This document shows positions 43,138-52,768 of a DNA stretch of 64,000 nt, piece after piece. Numbering within the stretch: the stretch's first letter is position 1; every line of letters begins with the position of its first letter. A program made the translations under genes and the position numbers. The stretch is from JAIPJO01 sp035269015 (GTDB lineage Bacteria > Patescibacteriota > Patescibacteriia > Patescibacteriales > UBA12465). The stretch lies in the NCBI GenBank assembly GCA_035269015.1, contig DATFJU010000031.1, forward strand, positions 49,388 through 113,387, given 5' to 3'. Below the pieces are notes generated by a model, which had not been told where the DNA came from, ran no database searches, and saw only the letters and a program-made list of their open reading frames with translations.

Positions 43138-45843
43138 CTACCTACCACAACACTTCTTATACTTCTTACCGCTACCACAAGGACAAGGATCGTTTCTGCC
43201 TACCGTCTTGCCACTTTCATCTTTAACTTTAGTCTTTACCACATTTAGCTGACTAGTATTATCACCACTTTTCTCACTCATAACCTTAGCTGGAGCTTGA
43301 AAGTTCTTAGCTCTGTCAGCTAGTGTTGGTGACTTAAACATATTTAAAGCGTCTCCCTCTATAGCAGATACAGTTTTGTATATAGAGTAAACTACTTGTT
43401 TTCTAATTAAATCTTGTAGCTCATTAAATAATCTAAAGGCTTCTTTCTTATACTCCACTAAAGGGTCTCTTTGACCATAACCCCTAAGACCAATTCCCTG
43501 CCTAAGATAAGCAATGGTTTCTAAATGTTCAATCCAGAGATTATCAATAGAGCGAATAAGAATACCTTTTTCTACCTCAGCAAAATTCAAATTCAATTCT
43601 TTAAAAGAATCTTTCATCTCTTGATATATTTTCTCAGCTTTAGTTTGCAAATATTTTTTAATCTCTTCCCTGCTTTCATCTTTAGATTTCACTTTTAACA
43701 TTGTCTGTAATTTTTCTTCCAAAGCACCTTCCACTTTATACATAGTACTAATAGTTTCAGCAATCTCTTTAATATTCCATTCTTTTTGTAATTCTGAGCT
43801 AGTATGAAAATCTACTAACATAGAAATTTCTTCACTAACCATATTTAAAATTCTCTCAGACAACTTATCTTTATCCTCTGCTCTTTCGTATATATATAGA
43901 ATCTCTTTTCTTCTTTTGTAGATAGTTTCTCTATGTTTGTTAATAACATCATCATACTCTACTAAGTGTTTTCTCATATCAAAATTATTACCCTCCACTT
44001 TTTTCTGAGCAGATTCTAAAGAGTTAGAAATCATAGAATTTTGAATAGGTTGATCCTCTGGTAATCTTAATTTAGACATTAAAGACTTCATTCTCTCTCC
44101 TCCAAAAATACGCATTAAATCATCCTCAGCAGAAACATAAAATTGACTAGAACCAGGATCACCTTGTCTACCTGAACGACCTCTAAGCTGATTATCAATA
44201 CGTCTAGCCTCATGCCTCTCTGTACCAATCACATGTAAACCACCTAAGTCTTTTACTTTCTCTTGTTCTTTTTTATCTCCTGGGTTACCACCTAAAACAA
44301 TATCTACACCACGACCAGCCATGTTGGTGGCAATAGTAATAGCTCCTGGACGTCCAGCTTGAGAAATTATTTGCGCTTCCTTGGCATGATTTTTAGCATT
44401 TAAAAGTGCTGGTTCTAAGCCTTCTTTTTCCATCAGTGACACTAAAAATTCATTTTTTTCAATAGAAATAGTACCAATTAAAATAGGTTGTCCTTTCTCA
44501 TTTCTTTCCTTAACCTCTTTTATCACAGCCTTATATTTACCCAATTCTGTTCTAAAAATAAGGTCATTATAATCTTTTCTAACCACTGGTTTATGAGTTG
44601 GAATTACTATTACCTCAAGTCCATATATTTTGAAAAATTCTTCTTGCTCGGTTTCTGCAGTACCTGTCATACCTGATAACTTTTCATACATTCTAAAATA
44701 GTTTTGAAAAGTAACTGTAGCTAAAGTCTGTGATTCTCTTTTTACCTCTAACCCTTCTTTGGCTTCAATCGCTTGGTGCAAACCTTCACTATAACGTCTA
44801 CCAGGCATTAAACGTCCAGTAAACTCATCAACGATGATTACTTCACCGTCTTTAATTACGTAATCTTTATCTTTCTTAAAAAGCACGTGTGCTTTTAAAG
44901 CTTGTTCAATGTGATGCACCTCTTTTACACCCCCTGAAACATAGATATTTTCCACACCTAACCAATTTTCCATTTTAGAAATTCCAGCCTCACTTAAAGT
45001 GGCTGTTTTCATCTTTTCATCTACGTTATAATCTTCATTTTCATCTAATCTACTAACTAAGTTAGCAAATTTAAAATAACGCTCAGTAGACTGCTCTGCT
45101 GGCGCACTAATAATTAAAGGCGTTCTAGCCTCATCAATTAAAATGGAATCAATCTCATCAACAATACAATAATTTAATTCGCGTTGTACAATATCATTAA
45201 GTGAGCCAGTCATATTATCACGCAAATAATCAAAACCAAACTCATTATTAGTACCATAGGTAATATCAGCTTGATAGGCTTCTTTTCTGCTAATAGGTTT
45301 AAAATGCTTTAACCTTTCATCATAAGCACTATCATCAACGTGTTCACTATCATAAATAAAAGCACCATCTCCTACAATCACAGCTACCTCTAAACCTAAA
45401 TAATTATAGACAGGAGCCATCCAACCAGCACCAACTCTAGATAAATAATCATTAACAGTAATAAGGTGAGCACCTTTTTCACTTAAGGCATTTAGAAAAA
45501 GTGGTAAAGTAGCCACTAAGGTTTTACCCTCACCAGTTTTCATTTCAGCAATTTTTCCTTGGTGTAAAGTAATACCACCAACAAGCTGAACATCATAATG
45601 CCTTAAGCCTAAAACTCTTTTAGATACCTCTCTAACTACAGCAAAAGCTTCAGGCAAAATATCATCTAAAGTTTTCCCTTGTTTTAATTCTTCTTTTAAA
45701 TCTTGTGTTTTAGTTTTAAGTTCTTCCCTGTCTAACTTACTCACCTCTTCCTCCAAGGCATTAATTTTTTCTACAGTAGGATTCATAGCTTTAATAGCCT
45801 TGGCATTCAAGTCTCCAACTAATATTTTTTTAAGAAAATTCAT
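43138..45843 (-). CDS. secA: Protein translocase ATPase SecA
   Basis: 901 residues. Walker A MKTGEGKTLVATLP near residue 101, Walker B in IVDEIDSILIDEARTPL near 227, the preprotein-crosslinking domain, and helicase motifs ATNMAGRGVDI and GRSGRQGD near 505-565 are all present. The C-terminal zinc-binding tail with DPCPCGSGKKYKKCC is intact; this tail binds SecB or ribosomes in other bacteria. It drives export of the many secreted proteins in this window. hpf lies 11 bp upstream. Confidence 0.98.
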   Translation of the reverse strand: MNFLKKILVGDLNAKAIKAMNPTVEKINALEEEVSKLDREELKTKTQDLKEELKQGKTLDDILPEAFAVVREVSKRVLGLRHYDVQLVGGITLHQGKIAEMKTGEGKTLVATLPLFLNALSEKGAHLITVNDYLSRVGAGWMAPVYNYLGLEVAVIVGDGAFIYDSEHVDDSAYDERLKHFKPISRKEAYQADITYGTNNEFGFDYLRDNMTGSLNDIVQRELNYCIVDEIDSILIDEARTPLIISAPAEQSTERYFKFANLVSRLDENEDYNVDEKMKTATLSEAGISKMENWLGVENIYVSGGVKEVHHIEQALKAHVLFKKDKDYVIKDGEVIIVDEFTGRLMPGRRYSEGLHQAIEAKEGLEVKRESQTLATVTFQNYFRMYEKLSGMTGTAETEQEEFFKIYGLEVIVIPTHKPVVRKDYNDLIFRTELGKYKAVIKEVKERNEKGQPILIGTISIEKNEFLVSLMEKEGLEPALLNAKNHAKEAQIISQAGRPGAITIATNMAGRGVDIVLGGNPGDKKEQEKVKDLGGLHVIGTERHEARRIDNQLRGRSGRQGDPGSSQFYVSAEDDLMRIFGGERMKSLMSKLRLPEDQPIQNSMISNSLESAQKKVEGNNFDMRKHLVEYDDVINKHRETIYKRRKEILYIYERAEDKDKLSERILNMVSEEISMLVDFHTSSELQKEWNIKEIAETISTMYKVEGALEEKLQTMLKVKSKDESREEIKKYLQTKAEKIYQEMKDSFKELNLNFAEVEKGILIRSIDNLWIEHLETIAYLRQGIGLRGYGQRDPLVEYKKEAFRLFNELQDLIRKQVVYSIYKTVSAIEGDALNMFKSPTLADRAKNFQAPAKVMSEKSGDNTSQLNVVKTKVKDESGKTVGRNDPCPCGSGKKYKKCCGR

Positions 45844-45854
45844 ATTTATTTATT

Positions 45855-46178
45855 CTAAGCTCGTCTTTTTTGACTTAACTTTTTTCCTTTATATTTTTTA
45901 ATAATCATCTCTAAATGATCTTTAACCTTATCTATAGCTTTATACAAGTCTTGTTCAGTTTTGTCCACCCTGAGCAAATCTCCTGGCACATCTATATTAG
46001 CTTCTGCTCTATATATCTTACCTGAATTTTGATCACTAATAGTTAACTCTACTTCAAAATCACAATTAATAACTGGCACATCTCCTAAGAATTTTTCTAA
46101 CATATCCATTTTCTTTTGAACATAATCTTTAATTTCATCAGTTAAAGTTATTTTTTTAGCTTTGATGTTAATATTCAT
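45855..46178 (-). CDS. hpf: Ribosome hibernation-promoting factor (short HPF type)
   Basis: 107 residues: MNINIKAKKITLTDEIKDYV at the start, EKFLGDVPVINCDFEVELTI in the middle and a basic DHLEMIIKKYKGKKLSQKRR end. It has the N-terminal ribosome-binding domain only, without the C-terminal dimerisation domain of long HPF. It would promote 100S formation only with another factor, or stabilise single 70S ribosomes. It lies between rseP and secA, upstream of secA as in many bacteria. Confidence 0.92.
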   Translation of the reverse strand: MNINIKAKKITLTDEIKDYVQKKMDMLEKFLGDVPVINCDFEVELTISDQNSGKIYRAEANIDVPGDLLRVDKTEQDLYKAIDKVKDHLEMIIKKYKGKKLSQKRRA

Positions 46179-46195
46179 ATTATTATAATAATTAA

Positions 46196-47323
46196 TTAAT
46201 TAAATAAACGACTTACATCCTTAAAAGTAACAAGTAACACTAAGAGCATTAAAAGGATAAAGCCAAGATTATGAATAACATTTTCTACTTCTTGTTTAAC
46301 TGGTGATCCTTTAATCTTTTCAATAACTAAAAATAATATTCTACCACCATCTAGAGCTGGAAAAGGTAATATATTAATCACTGCTAGATTTAGTGACAAT
46401 AGAGCTGTAAATTGAAGAAGATAAGAAAAGCCCATGCGTGCATAATTACCTGTCATATCAGCAATACCAATTGGTCCAGCTATTTCAGCTGAAATAGGCG
46501 CTCCCACAAACAAGTTTTTAATTAATTCAAAAAAGGCTACAAATATAGCTCCTAGTAACAAGAAAGCAACCTTAAATCCTTGCCAAATTGATTGAAAAAA
46601 AGGATATTTAACTATACCACTACTTACTATTGCCACCCCTAAACTACCCTGTCCATTATCTTTTACGTCAGGACTAACTATTAAATTCATAGTTTTGTCT
46701 TGTCTCTTTAAAACTAAATCCACTTCTTCATTAGCTCTAGCCCTGATAAGTTCTTGTAGCTCTATTTCTGAATCAATACTTTCGCCATCGACTGAAACCA
46801 CCACATCTCCTGCTTTAATATCGGCTGACTCAGCTGCGCTATCAGGCATAATTTGAACAATTTGCACTTGTTGACCCGAAACTTGAGCTGACTTTGGTAA
46901 ATTAGCAGTACTATCAGGAAAACCAATCATATAACCAACAGAGATTAAAACTCCAGCTAAGATAATGTTCATAACTACTCCAGCTACTAAAATCAAAGCT
47001 CTTCTCCAAACTGGTTTATGAGCAAAACTATCTTTATCTTCTTTATTTTGTCCACTTTCTCCTTTAATCTTTACAAAACCACCTAGTGGTATCCAATTAA
47101 AAGAATAAATTGTGCTTTTAGCATCTTTTACTTCTTTTTTTCCCCTAACTTGTTTCCATTTATTTTCCTTATTTTTATATATTCCCCAAACTCTAGGAGG
47201 AAAACCAAAACCAAATTCTTCTGCTTTAACACCATTTTTTCTAGCTACTACAAAGTGTCCCAATTCATGTACAAAAACTAGCACACCTAAAACTAGTAAA
47301 AATATAATTATAGTAAACGTCAT
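46196..47323 (-). CDS. rseP: RseP-family site-2 zinc metalloprotease
   Basis: 375 residues with four membrane segments. The zinc site HELGH near residue 19 (VFVHELGHFVVARK) and the second motif NILPFPALDGGRILF near 320 are intact. A single PDZ domain occupies about 148-215 (IMPDSAAESADIKAGDVVVS). The family cuts membrane-embedded regulatory proteins and signal-peptide remnants. It lies between frr and hpf. Confidence 0.95.
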   Translation of the reverse strand: MTFTIIIFLLVLGVLVFVHELGHFVVARKNGVKAEEFGFGFPPRVWGIYKNKENKWKQVRGKKEVKDAKSTIYSFNWIPLGGFVKIKGESGQNKEDKDSFAHKPVWRRALILVAGVVMNIILAGVLISVGYMIGFPDSTANLPKSAQVSGQQVQIVQIMPDSAAESADIKAGDVVVSVDGESIDSEIELQELIRARANEEVDLVLKRQDKTMNLIVSPDVKDNGQGSLGVAIVSSGIVKYPFFQSIWQGFKVAFLLLGAIFVAFFELIKNLFVGAPISAEIAGPIGIADMTGNYARMGFSYLLQFTALLSLNLAVINILPFPALDGGRILFLVIEKIKGSPVKQEVENVIHNLGFILLMLLVLLVTFKDVSRLFN

Positions 47324-47345
47324 ACATTAATAGTAATTAAATTAA

Positions 47346-47900
47346 TTAAACTGTCATAATATCTTCTTCTTTTTTGTCTCTTAATTCTTTTATCTTGTTA
47401 TTATAATTAGCTACTTCTTCTTCTAGTTCTTCTAAATAACGGTACTTATCATCTTCACTAATATCTTTATCTGTAAAAGCAGTTTCAATTTCTTCTTTAA
47501 TATCATCTCGTACTTGTCTAACTCTAATACGCGCTTCCTCTTGTTTTTCATTTAAGCGCTTAACATAATCTTTCCTGTTCTCTTCTGTCATTTGTGGTAC
47601 GGTTAGATGTAACTTGTCACCATCATTTTTAACACCTAAACCAAGTTGAGCTTCTACAATTGCTTTTTCAATATCCTTAACCAAATTCTTATCCCAAGGA
47701 GTTACTGTAATAGTTCTAGAATCACTTACCCCGACACTAGCTACAGCGTTTATAGGATTTCTAATTCCATAAGCTTCAACTTGAACGCTATTTAAAATAA
47801 CTGGATTAGCTCTACCAGTTCTAATAGTGCTAATTTCTTTTTGAAAAAACTCAAAAGCTTTCTCAAATTCAGGTTTTTTATTACTTAAATATTGATTCAT
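47346..47900 (-). CDS. frr: Ribosome-recycling factor
   Basis: 184 residues, the usual length. Segments ISTIRTGRANPVILNSVQVE near 24 and VEAYGIRNPINAVASVGV, then LHLTVPQMTEENRKDYVKRL near 102, identify RRF. With EF-G it splits post-termination ribosomes. It starts the run frr-rseP-hpf-secA. Confidence 0.97.
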   Translation of the reverse strand: MNQYLSNKKPEFEKAFEFFQKEISTIRTGRANPVILNSVQVEAYGIRNPINAVASVGVSDSRTITVTPWDKNLVKDIEKAIVEAQLGLGVKNDGDKLHLTVPQMTEENRKDYVKRLNEKQEEARIRVRQVRDDIKEEIETAFTDKDISEDDKYRYLEELEEEVANYNNKIKELRDKKEEDIMTV

Positions 47901-47954
47901 ATTTTTTATATTAATTAATATTTTTTAATTTTATTTAAATAAATTTATATATTA

Positions 47955-49058
47955 TTACTCAGCTCTGGCAACTGCTAAATAAAGAATCTTGGTATTTTTA
48001 TAATCAATCACAATATCAGAAGTCACTCTACCACTAGGTAAATCATTAACTGACCAAGTAGCTCCACCATCTATAGACTTCACAAATACTGAATCAGTAC
48101 CATAATATATTTCTTCAGCATTATCAGGGTTTATTGCCATAGCTTTAATATTTGTTTCTTCAGACAGTGTAAGAAGATCTAAAGGCAACCAACTAAGACC
48201 TCCATCAGGTGAGCGAAGTAAGGCCTTATTACTAGCCCAAATAATATCTTGTCCATCTTTAGAAAATTCTAAAGACACAAATTTGTTACCAATTTCATAA
48301 CTTTCTAATCCCTTACTAATATTTCTCCAATTAGTACCATCTAACCTATTTCTAAACTGAGTTAATTCCTCATAACTAAGATTACTATTAGCATTAAAAC
48401 GATATAATTCATTTTTACTAGTAGCCACGTATACCTCCCTACTATCTTGCGGATTAATTATCACTTCTTTAATTGGATTATTAAATCTTTGAATAGTACG
48501 CCAATTTTGTCCGTTATCTATACTTTTAATTAAATCTCCAGCTGAAGTAGCAATATATATATGAGAAGTATTAAAGTGATCTACTGCTACATCGCTAATT
48601 CTAAACTCTTGATTAGGCACTAAATATATTTGTTTCCAGCTTCTACTACAATCAGTAGTTTTCATCACCTTATTATCTAAGGCAACATATAATTTACATT
48701 TTTCTTTAGGGTCTACTTCTACATCCAAAACAGTATTAGAGCCTAATTGTTCTACTTTATTCCATCCATTATTAATATCATATGTATAATACAATCCAAA
48801 CTCATCACTAGCTAAATACACAGCCGCACTATCATTGGGATCCATTTCCAAGGAATTAACATTAACAAAACCAATATCTTTAGTTCTACCATCAATACTT
48901 GGCACCATTACCATTTGCTTCCATGTATCCCCTTTATTAGGGCTAACATAAACACCACCATCATTACCACCGCCACTTTTACTTTTTATATTTACACTAC
49001 AACCCCCCAAAAAAAGAGCTAACAATAATATAGATGTAATAATTAATCTTTTTTTCAT
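47955..49058 (-). CDS. Lipoprotein with BNR/YCF48-type beta-propeller repeats
   Basis: 367 residues with a lipoprotein signal peptide ending in the lipobox LGGC (Cys20). The body has repeated Asp-box-like units of the form S-x-D-G-G-x-x-W, such as KSIDNGQNWRTI and RSPDGGLSWLPL and KSIDGGATWSV, with IYIATSAGDLI-like strands between. That gives a six- or seven-bladed propeller facing outward. Propellers of this kind include YCF48-like and sialidase-like proteins, but no glycosidase site is visible. Function is unknown. Confidence 0.88.
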   Translation of the reverse strand: MKKRLIITSILLLALFLGGCSVNIKSKSGGGNDGGVYVSPNKGDTWKQMVMVPSIDGRTKDIGFVNVNSLEMDPNDSAAVYLASDEFGLYYTYDINNGWNKVEQLGSNTVLDVEVDPKEKCKLYVALDNKVMKTTDCSRSWKQIYLVPNQEFRISDVAVDHFNTSHIYIATSAGDLIKSIDNGQNWRTIQRFNNPIKEVIINPQDSREVYVATSKNELYRFNANSNLSYEELTQFRNRLDGTNWRNISKGLESYEIGNKFVSLEFSKDGQDIIWASNKALLRSPDGGLSWLPLDLLTLSEETNIKAMAINPDNAEEIYYGTDSVFVKSIDGGATWSVNDLPSGRVTSDIVIDYKNTKILYLAVARAE

Positions 49059-49112
49059 ATTTTTATATTATGTGAATTTAAATTATACTCTTTTTAAACT
49101 TTATTTTCAAGC

Positions 49113-50090
49113 TTAAAAACTTAGCACAAACTCCTCTAATACGGCCCTAGGATTGAGATTAGAAGCTAAATACTTCCTAGCTCTGTTTATAGCTTTAATT
49201 ATAGTCAAACTGTCAGCTTTAGCATTACTAAAATCATCTGCTAAATCAAGATAAGATACTAAATTAAACTGCTCATTTTCTATTAAAAGTAAATCTCTAC
49301 TTACAGCTTCCCAAACATCTAAAAGATCATAAGCTAAAGTTCTTCCTTGGGCTCCATACAAACTCTTAGCATATTTAGCCTGTAGTTCTTTTAATCTGTA
49401 ATTTTCATCATGAGAAATGAAATTAACAAACATACGAGCTTGTTCTAAATGCTTAGTATAATAATCTTTATCCTTTAAATACTTCAGAGCTAAAGCAGGT
49501 TTTCCCATAGACATGCTTGATATTTTCTTTGCTTCTTCTCTGTCAGCCTGATGATTTAAAAGATAATCATATATTAATTCCCTTTTCACTGCTTGAAAGT
49601 TAAGAATCTGTGAACGAGAAACAATAGTTTGAGGTAAATCATCTATTTTCTCTGCCAGTAAAATAATCACCACCTTATTCTCTGGTTCTTCTAAGGTTTT
49701 TAGCAAAGCATTAGCTGCTTCTATACTCAATTTATGAGCATCCTTAATTATACCTACCTTGTATGAATTTAAAAAGGAACTTAAATTTAAGTTCTTAATT
49801 AACTCTCTAACCTGTTTAATACTAATATTTTTCTTATCTTCTTCCAACTCTAAAATCTGCAAATCTCCACTATTTTTAACTATTTTATTCCTATCTTCTT
49901 CATTGTCTTTAGAGTCAAAAATTAAATTAGAAGCAAAAGCCTTGGCTACTTGAAACTTACCTAAATCTCTTAAACCACTAAAAACATAGGTAGAAGATAT
50001 CTTGTTGTTTAATAAAGCACTTTCTAAGAATTTAATCACTGTTTCGTTACCAAGTTGAGGCCAATTATATTGTGTTTTTTCTACTGTCAT
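49113..50090 (-). CDS. holB: DNA polymerase III delta-prime-like clamp-loader subunit
   Basis: 325 residues of the AAA+ clamp-loader type. The P-loop is altered (SGLRDLGKFQVAKAF near residue 39, with phenylalanine where Ser/Thr binds the phosphate), which fits the non-hydrolysing delta-prime subunit. ALLKTLEEPENKVVIILLA near 126 and TIVSRSQILNF near 159 are typical of delta-prime and gamma/tau proteins. No zinc module is present. A second clamp-loader gene is not in the window. Confidence 0.88.
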   Translation of the reverse strand: MTVEKTQYNWPQLGNETVIKFLESALLNNKISSTYVFSGLRDLGKFQVAKAFASNLIFDSKDNEEDRNKIVKNSGDLQILELEEDKKNISIKQVRELIKNLNLSSFLNSYKVGIIKDAHKLSIEAANALLKTLEEPENKVVIILLAEKIDDLPQTIVSRSQILNFQAVKRELIYDYLLNHQADREEAKKISSMSMGKPALALKYLKDKDYYTKHLEQARMFVNFISHDENYRLKELQAKYAKSLYGAQGRTLAYDLLDVWEAVSRDLLLIENEQFNLVSYLDLADDFSNAKADSLTIIKAINRARKYLASNLNPRAVLEEFVLSF

Positions 50091-50235
50091 TAACTTAATA
50101 TCCTTATTTATTCTACTTAAAGTATATCACAGAGAAATAAAAAAACAAACAAAATAAGGAAAATAAAAAATAGTAATAAATATAAAAAAATAGCTTAATT
50201 TAGCTTATATAAATTGAATATAACAAATATTAGTG

Positions 50236-50277
50236 TTATATTATTAATATAATTAAATATTTTATTAATAATATAAT
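50236..50277 (+). promoter_or_regulatory. Long A+T-only inverted repeat over the -10 of the sugar transferase gene
   Basis: Perfect arms of 14 bp (50236-50249 and 50263-50276, 13-nt loop) made of A and T alone lie upstream of the gene at 50306. A TATAAT at 50272-50277 overlaps the second arm and would start transcription near 50284. The -35 position is poor. The repeat could be an operator or a cruciform site; some such repeats are expected by chance in sequence this rich in A+T. Confidence 0.4.
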
Positions 50278-50305
50278 ATAGTAAAAAAACTAATAAAAAA
50301 GAAAT

Positions 50306-51595
50306 ATGAAAGGTAATTTTAAAAAAATAGCTGTACTTTTAGGAGACATAATAGTGCTTCACTCATCTTTAATGTTAACCTTAATTATTAGATATGGCGC
50401 AAATAACTTCTATGAGGTCTGGCTCAAACACTGGCCCAGCTTTGCTATTATCTTTTTTATCTGGATAATAGTATTTTATATATATAACCTATATAATTTA
50501 ATCTTAGCAGCTGATAAGCTGAAATTTAATCAATTAGCATTAAATGCAATCTTAACTTCAGCCCTACTATCAGTAGCTTTCTTTTATTTAAACCCTGCTA
50601 CACAAATTACGCCTAAAACTAACTTAGCTCTATTTATCATCATAACCATAGCTTTATTTATACTTTGGCGTAAGTTTTTTAATGCTTTATTACAAAACTA
50701 TTTACCTAAAAACAATCTTCTTTTAATAGCTAAAAAGGATAAGATAGAAAGCTTGGTTAACTATATTCAAACTAAAACACATCTAGGTTTTAATACAGCT
50801 CTAATTTTAGAAGAAACACTGAGTGGAGAAGAATTAAAAGACATAATCCAAACTAAAAGAATTCATACCATTGTTTTAGATCCCACCCATGCAAAAGCAG
50901 AAGCTTTTAGAAAACTTCTCTTTAAGTGCCTTCCCTATAACCTCATCTTCACTGACCTTTCCAGCTTCTATGAAAAAATAACAGGAAAAGTCTCTATTGA
51001 TACTATTACTCACACTTGGTTCTTAGAAAACTTTAATGAAGGAGAAAAAAAATACTTTAATCATATTAAAAGAATATATGACCTTATTATGGCTCTAATT
51101 ATTTTCCTTATTACTTTACCACTATGGTTAATCATTGCTGTAATAATAATCTTAGATTCAGGACTACCTATTTTCTTCAAGCAAAAGAGATTAGGAAAAA
51201 ATGGAGCAATGTTTCAGATTATTAAGTTTAGGACTATGAAAAATGAAGAAATTACTAAAGCTGGGTCATTTTTAAGAAAAACCCGCCTAGATGAACTACC
51301 ACAGCTTCTAAACATCCTCCAAGGAAAAATGAGCTTTATTGGTCCTAGACCAGAACAACCAAGTATTGTGGAAAAATTAAAAGAACAAATTCCCTTCTAT
51401 CAAGAACGACTATTAATTAAACCTGGTCTTTCTGGTTGGGATCAAATATCAGAGAACTATCACAGCGCCAGTTACAAAGATAGTTTTGAAAAGCTCCAAT
51501 ATGACCTTTTTTACATCAAGAATCGTTCAATATATTTAGACTTCTCTATTACTCTAAAAACTATTTCTACTATACTAAGACGTAAGGGGAAATAA
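50306..51595 (+). CDS. Polyprenyl-phosphate glycosyl-1-phosphate transferase
   Basis: 429 residues: four N-terminal membrane helices (to about 125), a CoA-binding-like linker, one more helix near 255-285 and the C-terminal bacterial sugar-transferase domain. The latter shows PIFFKQKRLGKNG near 290, IIKFRTMKNEE near 307, LRKTRLDELPQLLNIL near 320 and MSFIGPRPEQP near 338, then LIKPGLSGWDQIS. It starts glycan assembly by loading the first sugar phosphate onto undecaprenyl phosphate. It could feed the GT2/GT4 genes at 17-24 kb. Confidence 0.94.
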   Translation: MKGNFKKIAVLLGDIIVLHSSLMLTLIIRYGANNFYEVWLKHWPSFAIIFFIWIIVFYIYNLYNLILAADKLKFNQLALNAILTSALLSVAFFYLNPATQITPKTNLALFIIITIALFILWRKFFNALLQNYLPKNNLLLIAKKDKIESLVNYIQTKTHLGFNTALILEETLSGEELKDIIQTKRIHTIVLDPTHAKAEAFRKLLFKCLPYNLIFTDLSSFYEKITGKVSIDTITHTWFLENFNEGEKKYFNHIKRIYDLIMALIIFLITLPLWLIIAVIIILDSGLPIFFKQKRLGKNGAMFQIIKFRTMKNEEITKAGSFLRKTRLDELPQLLNILQGKMSFIGPRPEQPSIVEKLKEQIPFYQERLLIKPGLSGWDQISENYHSASYKDSFEKLQYDLFYIKNRSIYLDFSITLKTISTILRRKGK

Positions 51596-51606
51596 AAATA
51601 CAAAAA

Positions 51607-51631
51607 ACTCTTATCATTAAGCGATAAGAGT
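51607..51631 (-). terminator. Terminator of the frameshifted small gene
   Basis: A perfect 9-bp stem (ACTCTTATC / GATAAGAGT, 7-nt loop), followed on the minus strand by TTTTTTG. It lies 43 bp past the stop at 51674. It could also act weakly on the rightward sugar transferase transcript. Confidence 0.7.
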
Positions 51632-51673
51632 GTTGTAAATTTATACAAGCGTCTAATATAATTATAATCTCAA

Positions 51674-51947
51674 CTATAAGTTTTTTTCTTGTTTAACTAA
51701 GTTAATAAGAAAATCTTGCACTTTTTTGAAATCTATTTCTTTGCCTGGGCTAAATAAAATAGGCTCCATCTTTATATCTTCTTTACCATATATATCAAAC
51801 AAAAAAATCACAGGCCTTTTTAGTACCCAAGTTTAAAACATTGGTAATTATACGCCTCTTATCTCTTCCTACATCTAATTTCTCTATATCATATGACCAT
51901 AGAAATGGCTTAAATTGCTTTAATTTTTCATTATTTTTTTCCTTCAT
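51674..51947 (-). pseudogene. Frameshifted small gene, DUF6922-like
   Basis: From the ATG at 51947 the frame reads MKEKNNEKLKQFKPFLWSYD and on to a premature TGA just after a run of seven T (51801-51807 on this strand). Dropping one T restores a frame that continues GKEDIKMEPILFSPGKEIDF to a stop at 51674, for a product of about 88 residues. The FLWSYD...K...I..VLN.G pattern resembles small DUF6922 proteins that I recall from accessory regions. The frameshift lies in a homopolymer, so a real mutation, a slippery site and a sequencing error are all possible. Confidence 0.65.
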
Positions 51948-51993
51948 ATATTTATATCATAGCATAAAAAGCTGATAAAATCAAGGTAAAAAA

Positions 51994-52021
51994 AATAAGC
52001 TTATATGAAGATAAGCTTATT
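51994..52021 (-). terminator. Terminator after the deaminase gene
   Basis: An 11-bp stem (AATAAGCTTAT / ATAAGCTTATT, 6-nt loop) followed on the minus strand by eight T residues when the stem end is included. It lies 43 bp past the stop at 52065. Confidence 0.85.
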
Positions 52022-52064
52022 TATATAGTAATTAAAGATTATAATATTTAAAACAGAAAACTAA

Positions 52065-52622
52065 CTAAGTCTTTAAGTTATAATCTTTCTTGTGGCTGTA
52101 ATCAGTTTCATACTTCTCTTTATCTTGACTTAAGTCTTCAATGTTTTGCCAGTCATTTACCCAATCTTTAATATTATACTCTAAAATACCCTCGTCTTTA
52201 TCATTACAAATATATCTATTTAAACCAGCATTAATAATCATCTTCTTACACATCAAACAAGGATAGGATTTAATTGGAATAAGTTCATCACCTTCTCCTC
52301 TTTTAAAGCCAAACATATACATATCACCGTTTAAAAGCGACACACCAGCCCTAGCAGCGTTAATAATGGCATTCATCTCCGCATGCACAGAGCGACACAT
52401 TTCATAGCCTGTACCCGACTTCACGCCTCTTTTTCTGCGAATACAATAACCCAAATCCATACAATCTTGCACCTTCCTAGGCGCTCCCACATAACCAGTA
52501 GATATAATTTGATCGTCTTTAACAATCACAGCTCCAAAGGCAGCGCTTAAACAATTACTCTTTACACTCACAGCTTTAGCTATACCTAAATAGTAGCTGT
52601 CTTTGTCTATTCTTGTAGGCAT
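52065..52622 (-). CDS. dCMP-deaminase-family cytidine deaminase
   Basis: 185 residues with the zinc site HAEMN near residue 79 (RSVHAEMNAIINAAR) and PCLMCKKMI near 120, the pattern of dCMP and related deaminases. A CMDLGYCIRRKRGV stretch with extra cysteines lies between them, as in dCMP deaminases with a second zinc site. It would make dUMP from dCMP, or act on another cytosine nucleotide. A 20-residue charged tail ends it. It has its own terminator. Confidence 0.9.
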   Translation of the reverse strand: MPTRIDKDSYYLGIAKAVSVKSNCLSAAFGAVIVKDDQIISTGYVGAPRKVQDCMDLGYCIRRKRGVKSGTGYEMCRSVHAEMNAIINAARAGVSLLNGDMYMFGFKRGEGDELIPIKSYPCLMCKKMIINAGLNRYICNDKDEGILEYNIKDWVNDWQNIEDLSQDKEKYETDYSHKKDYNLKT

Positions 52623-52768
52623 ATAAATAGTATTAATTATTATATATTATCTAAGTATATTGTATTATTTGTAGTTAATTTTGGCAAATAAATAATTCAA
52701 TAACAAAAAAGAGCTAAATTAGTAACTCATATTTAAGGTGTAATCTATTAATAGATAAAAATAATTCT

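Noticed and set aside
49113..50090. Altered P-loop in the delta-prime-like protein as a sign of decay
   Set aside because: Delta-prime subunits are normally unable to hydrolyse ATP, so the change fits the family.
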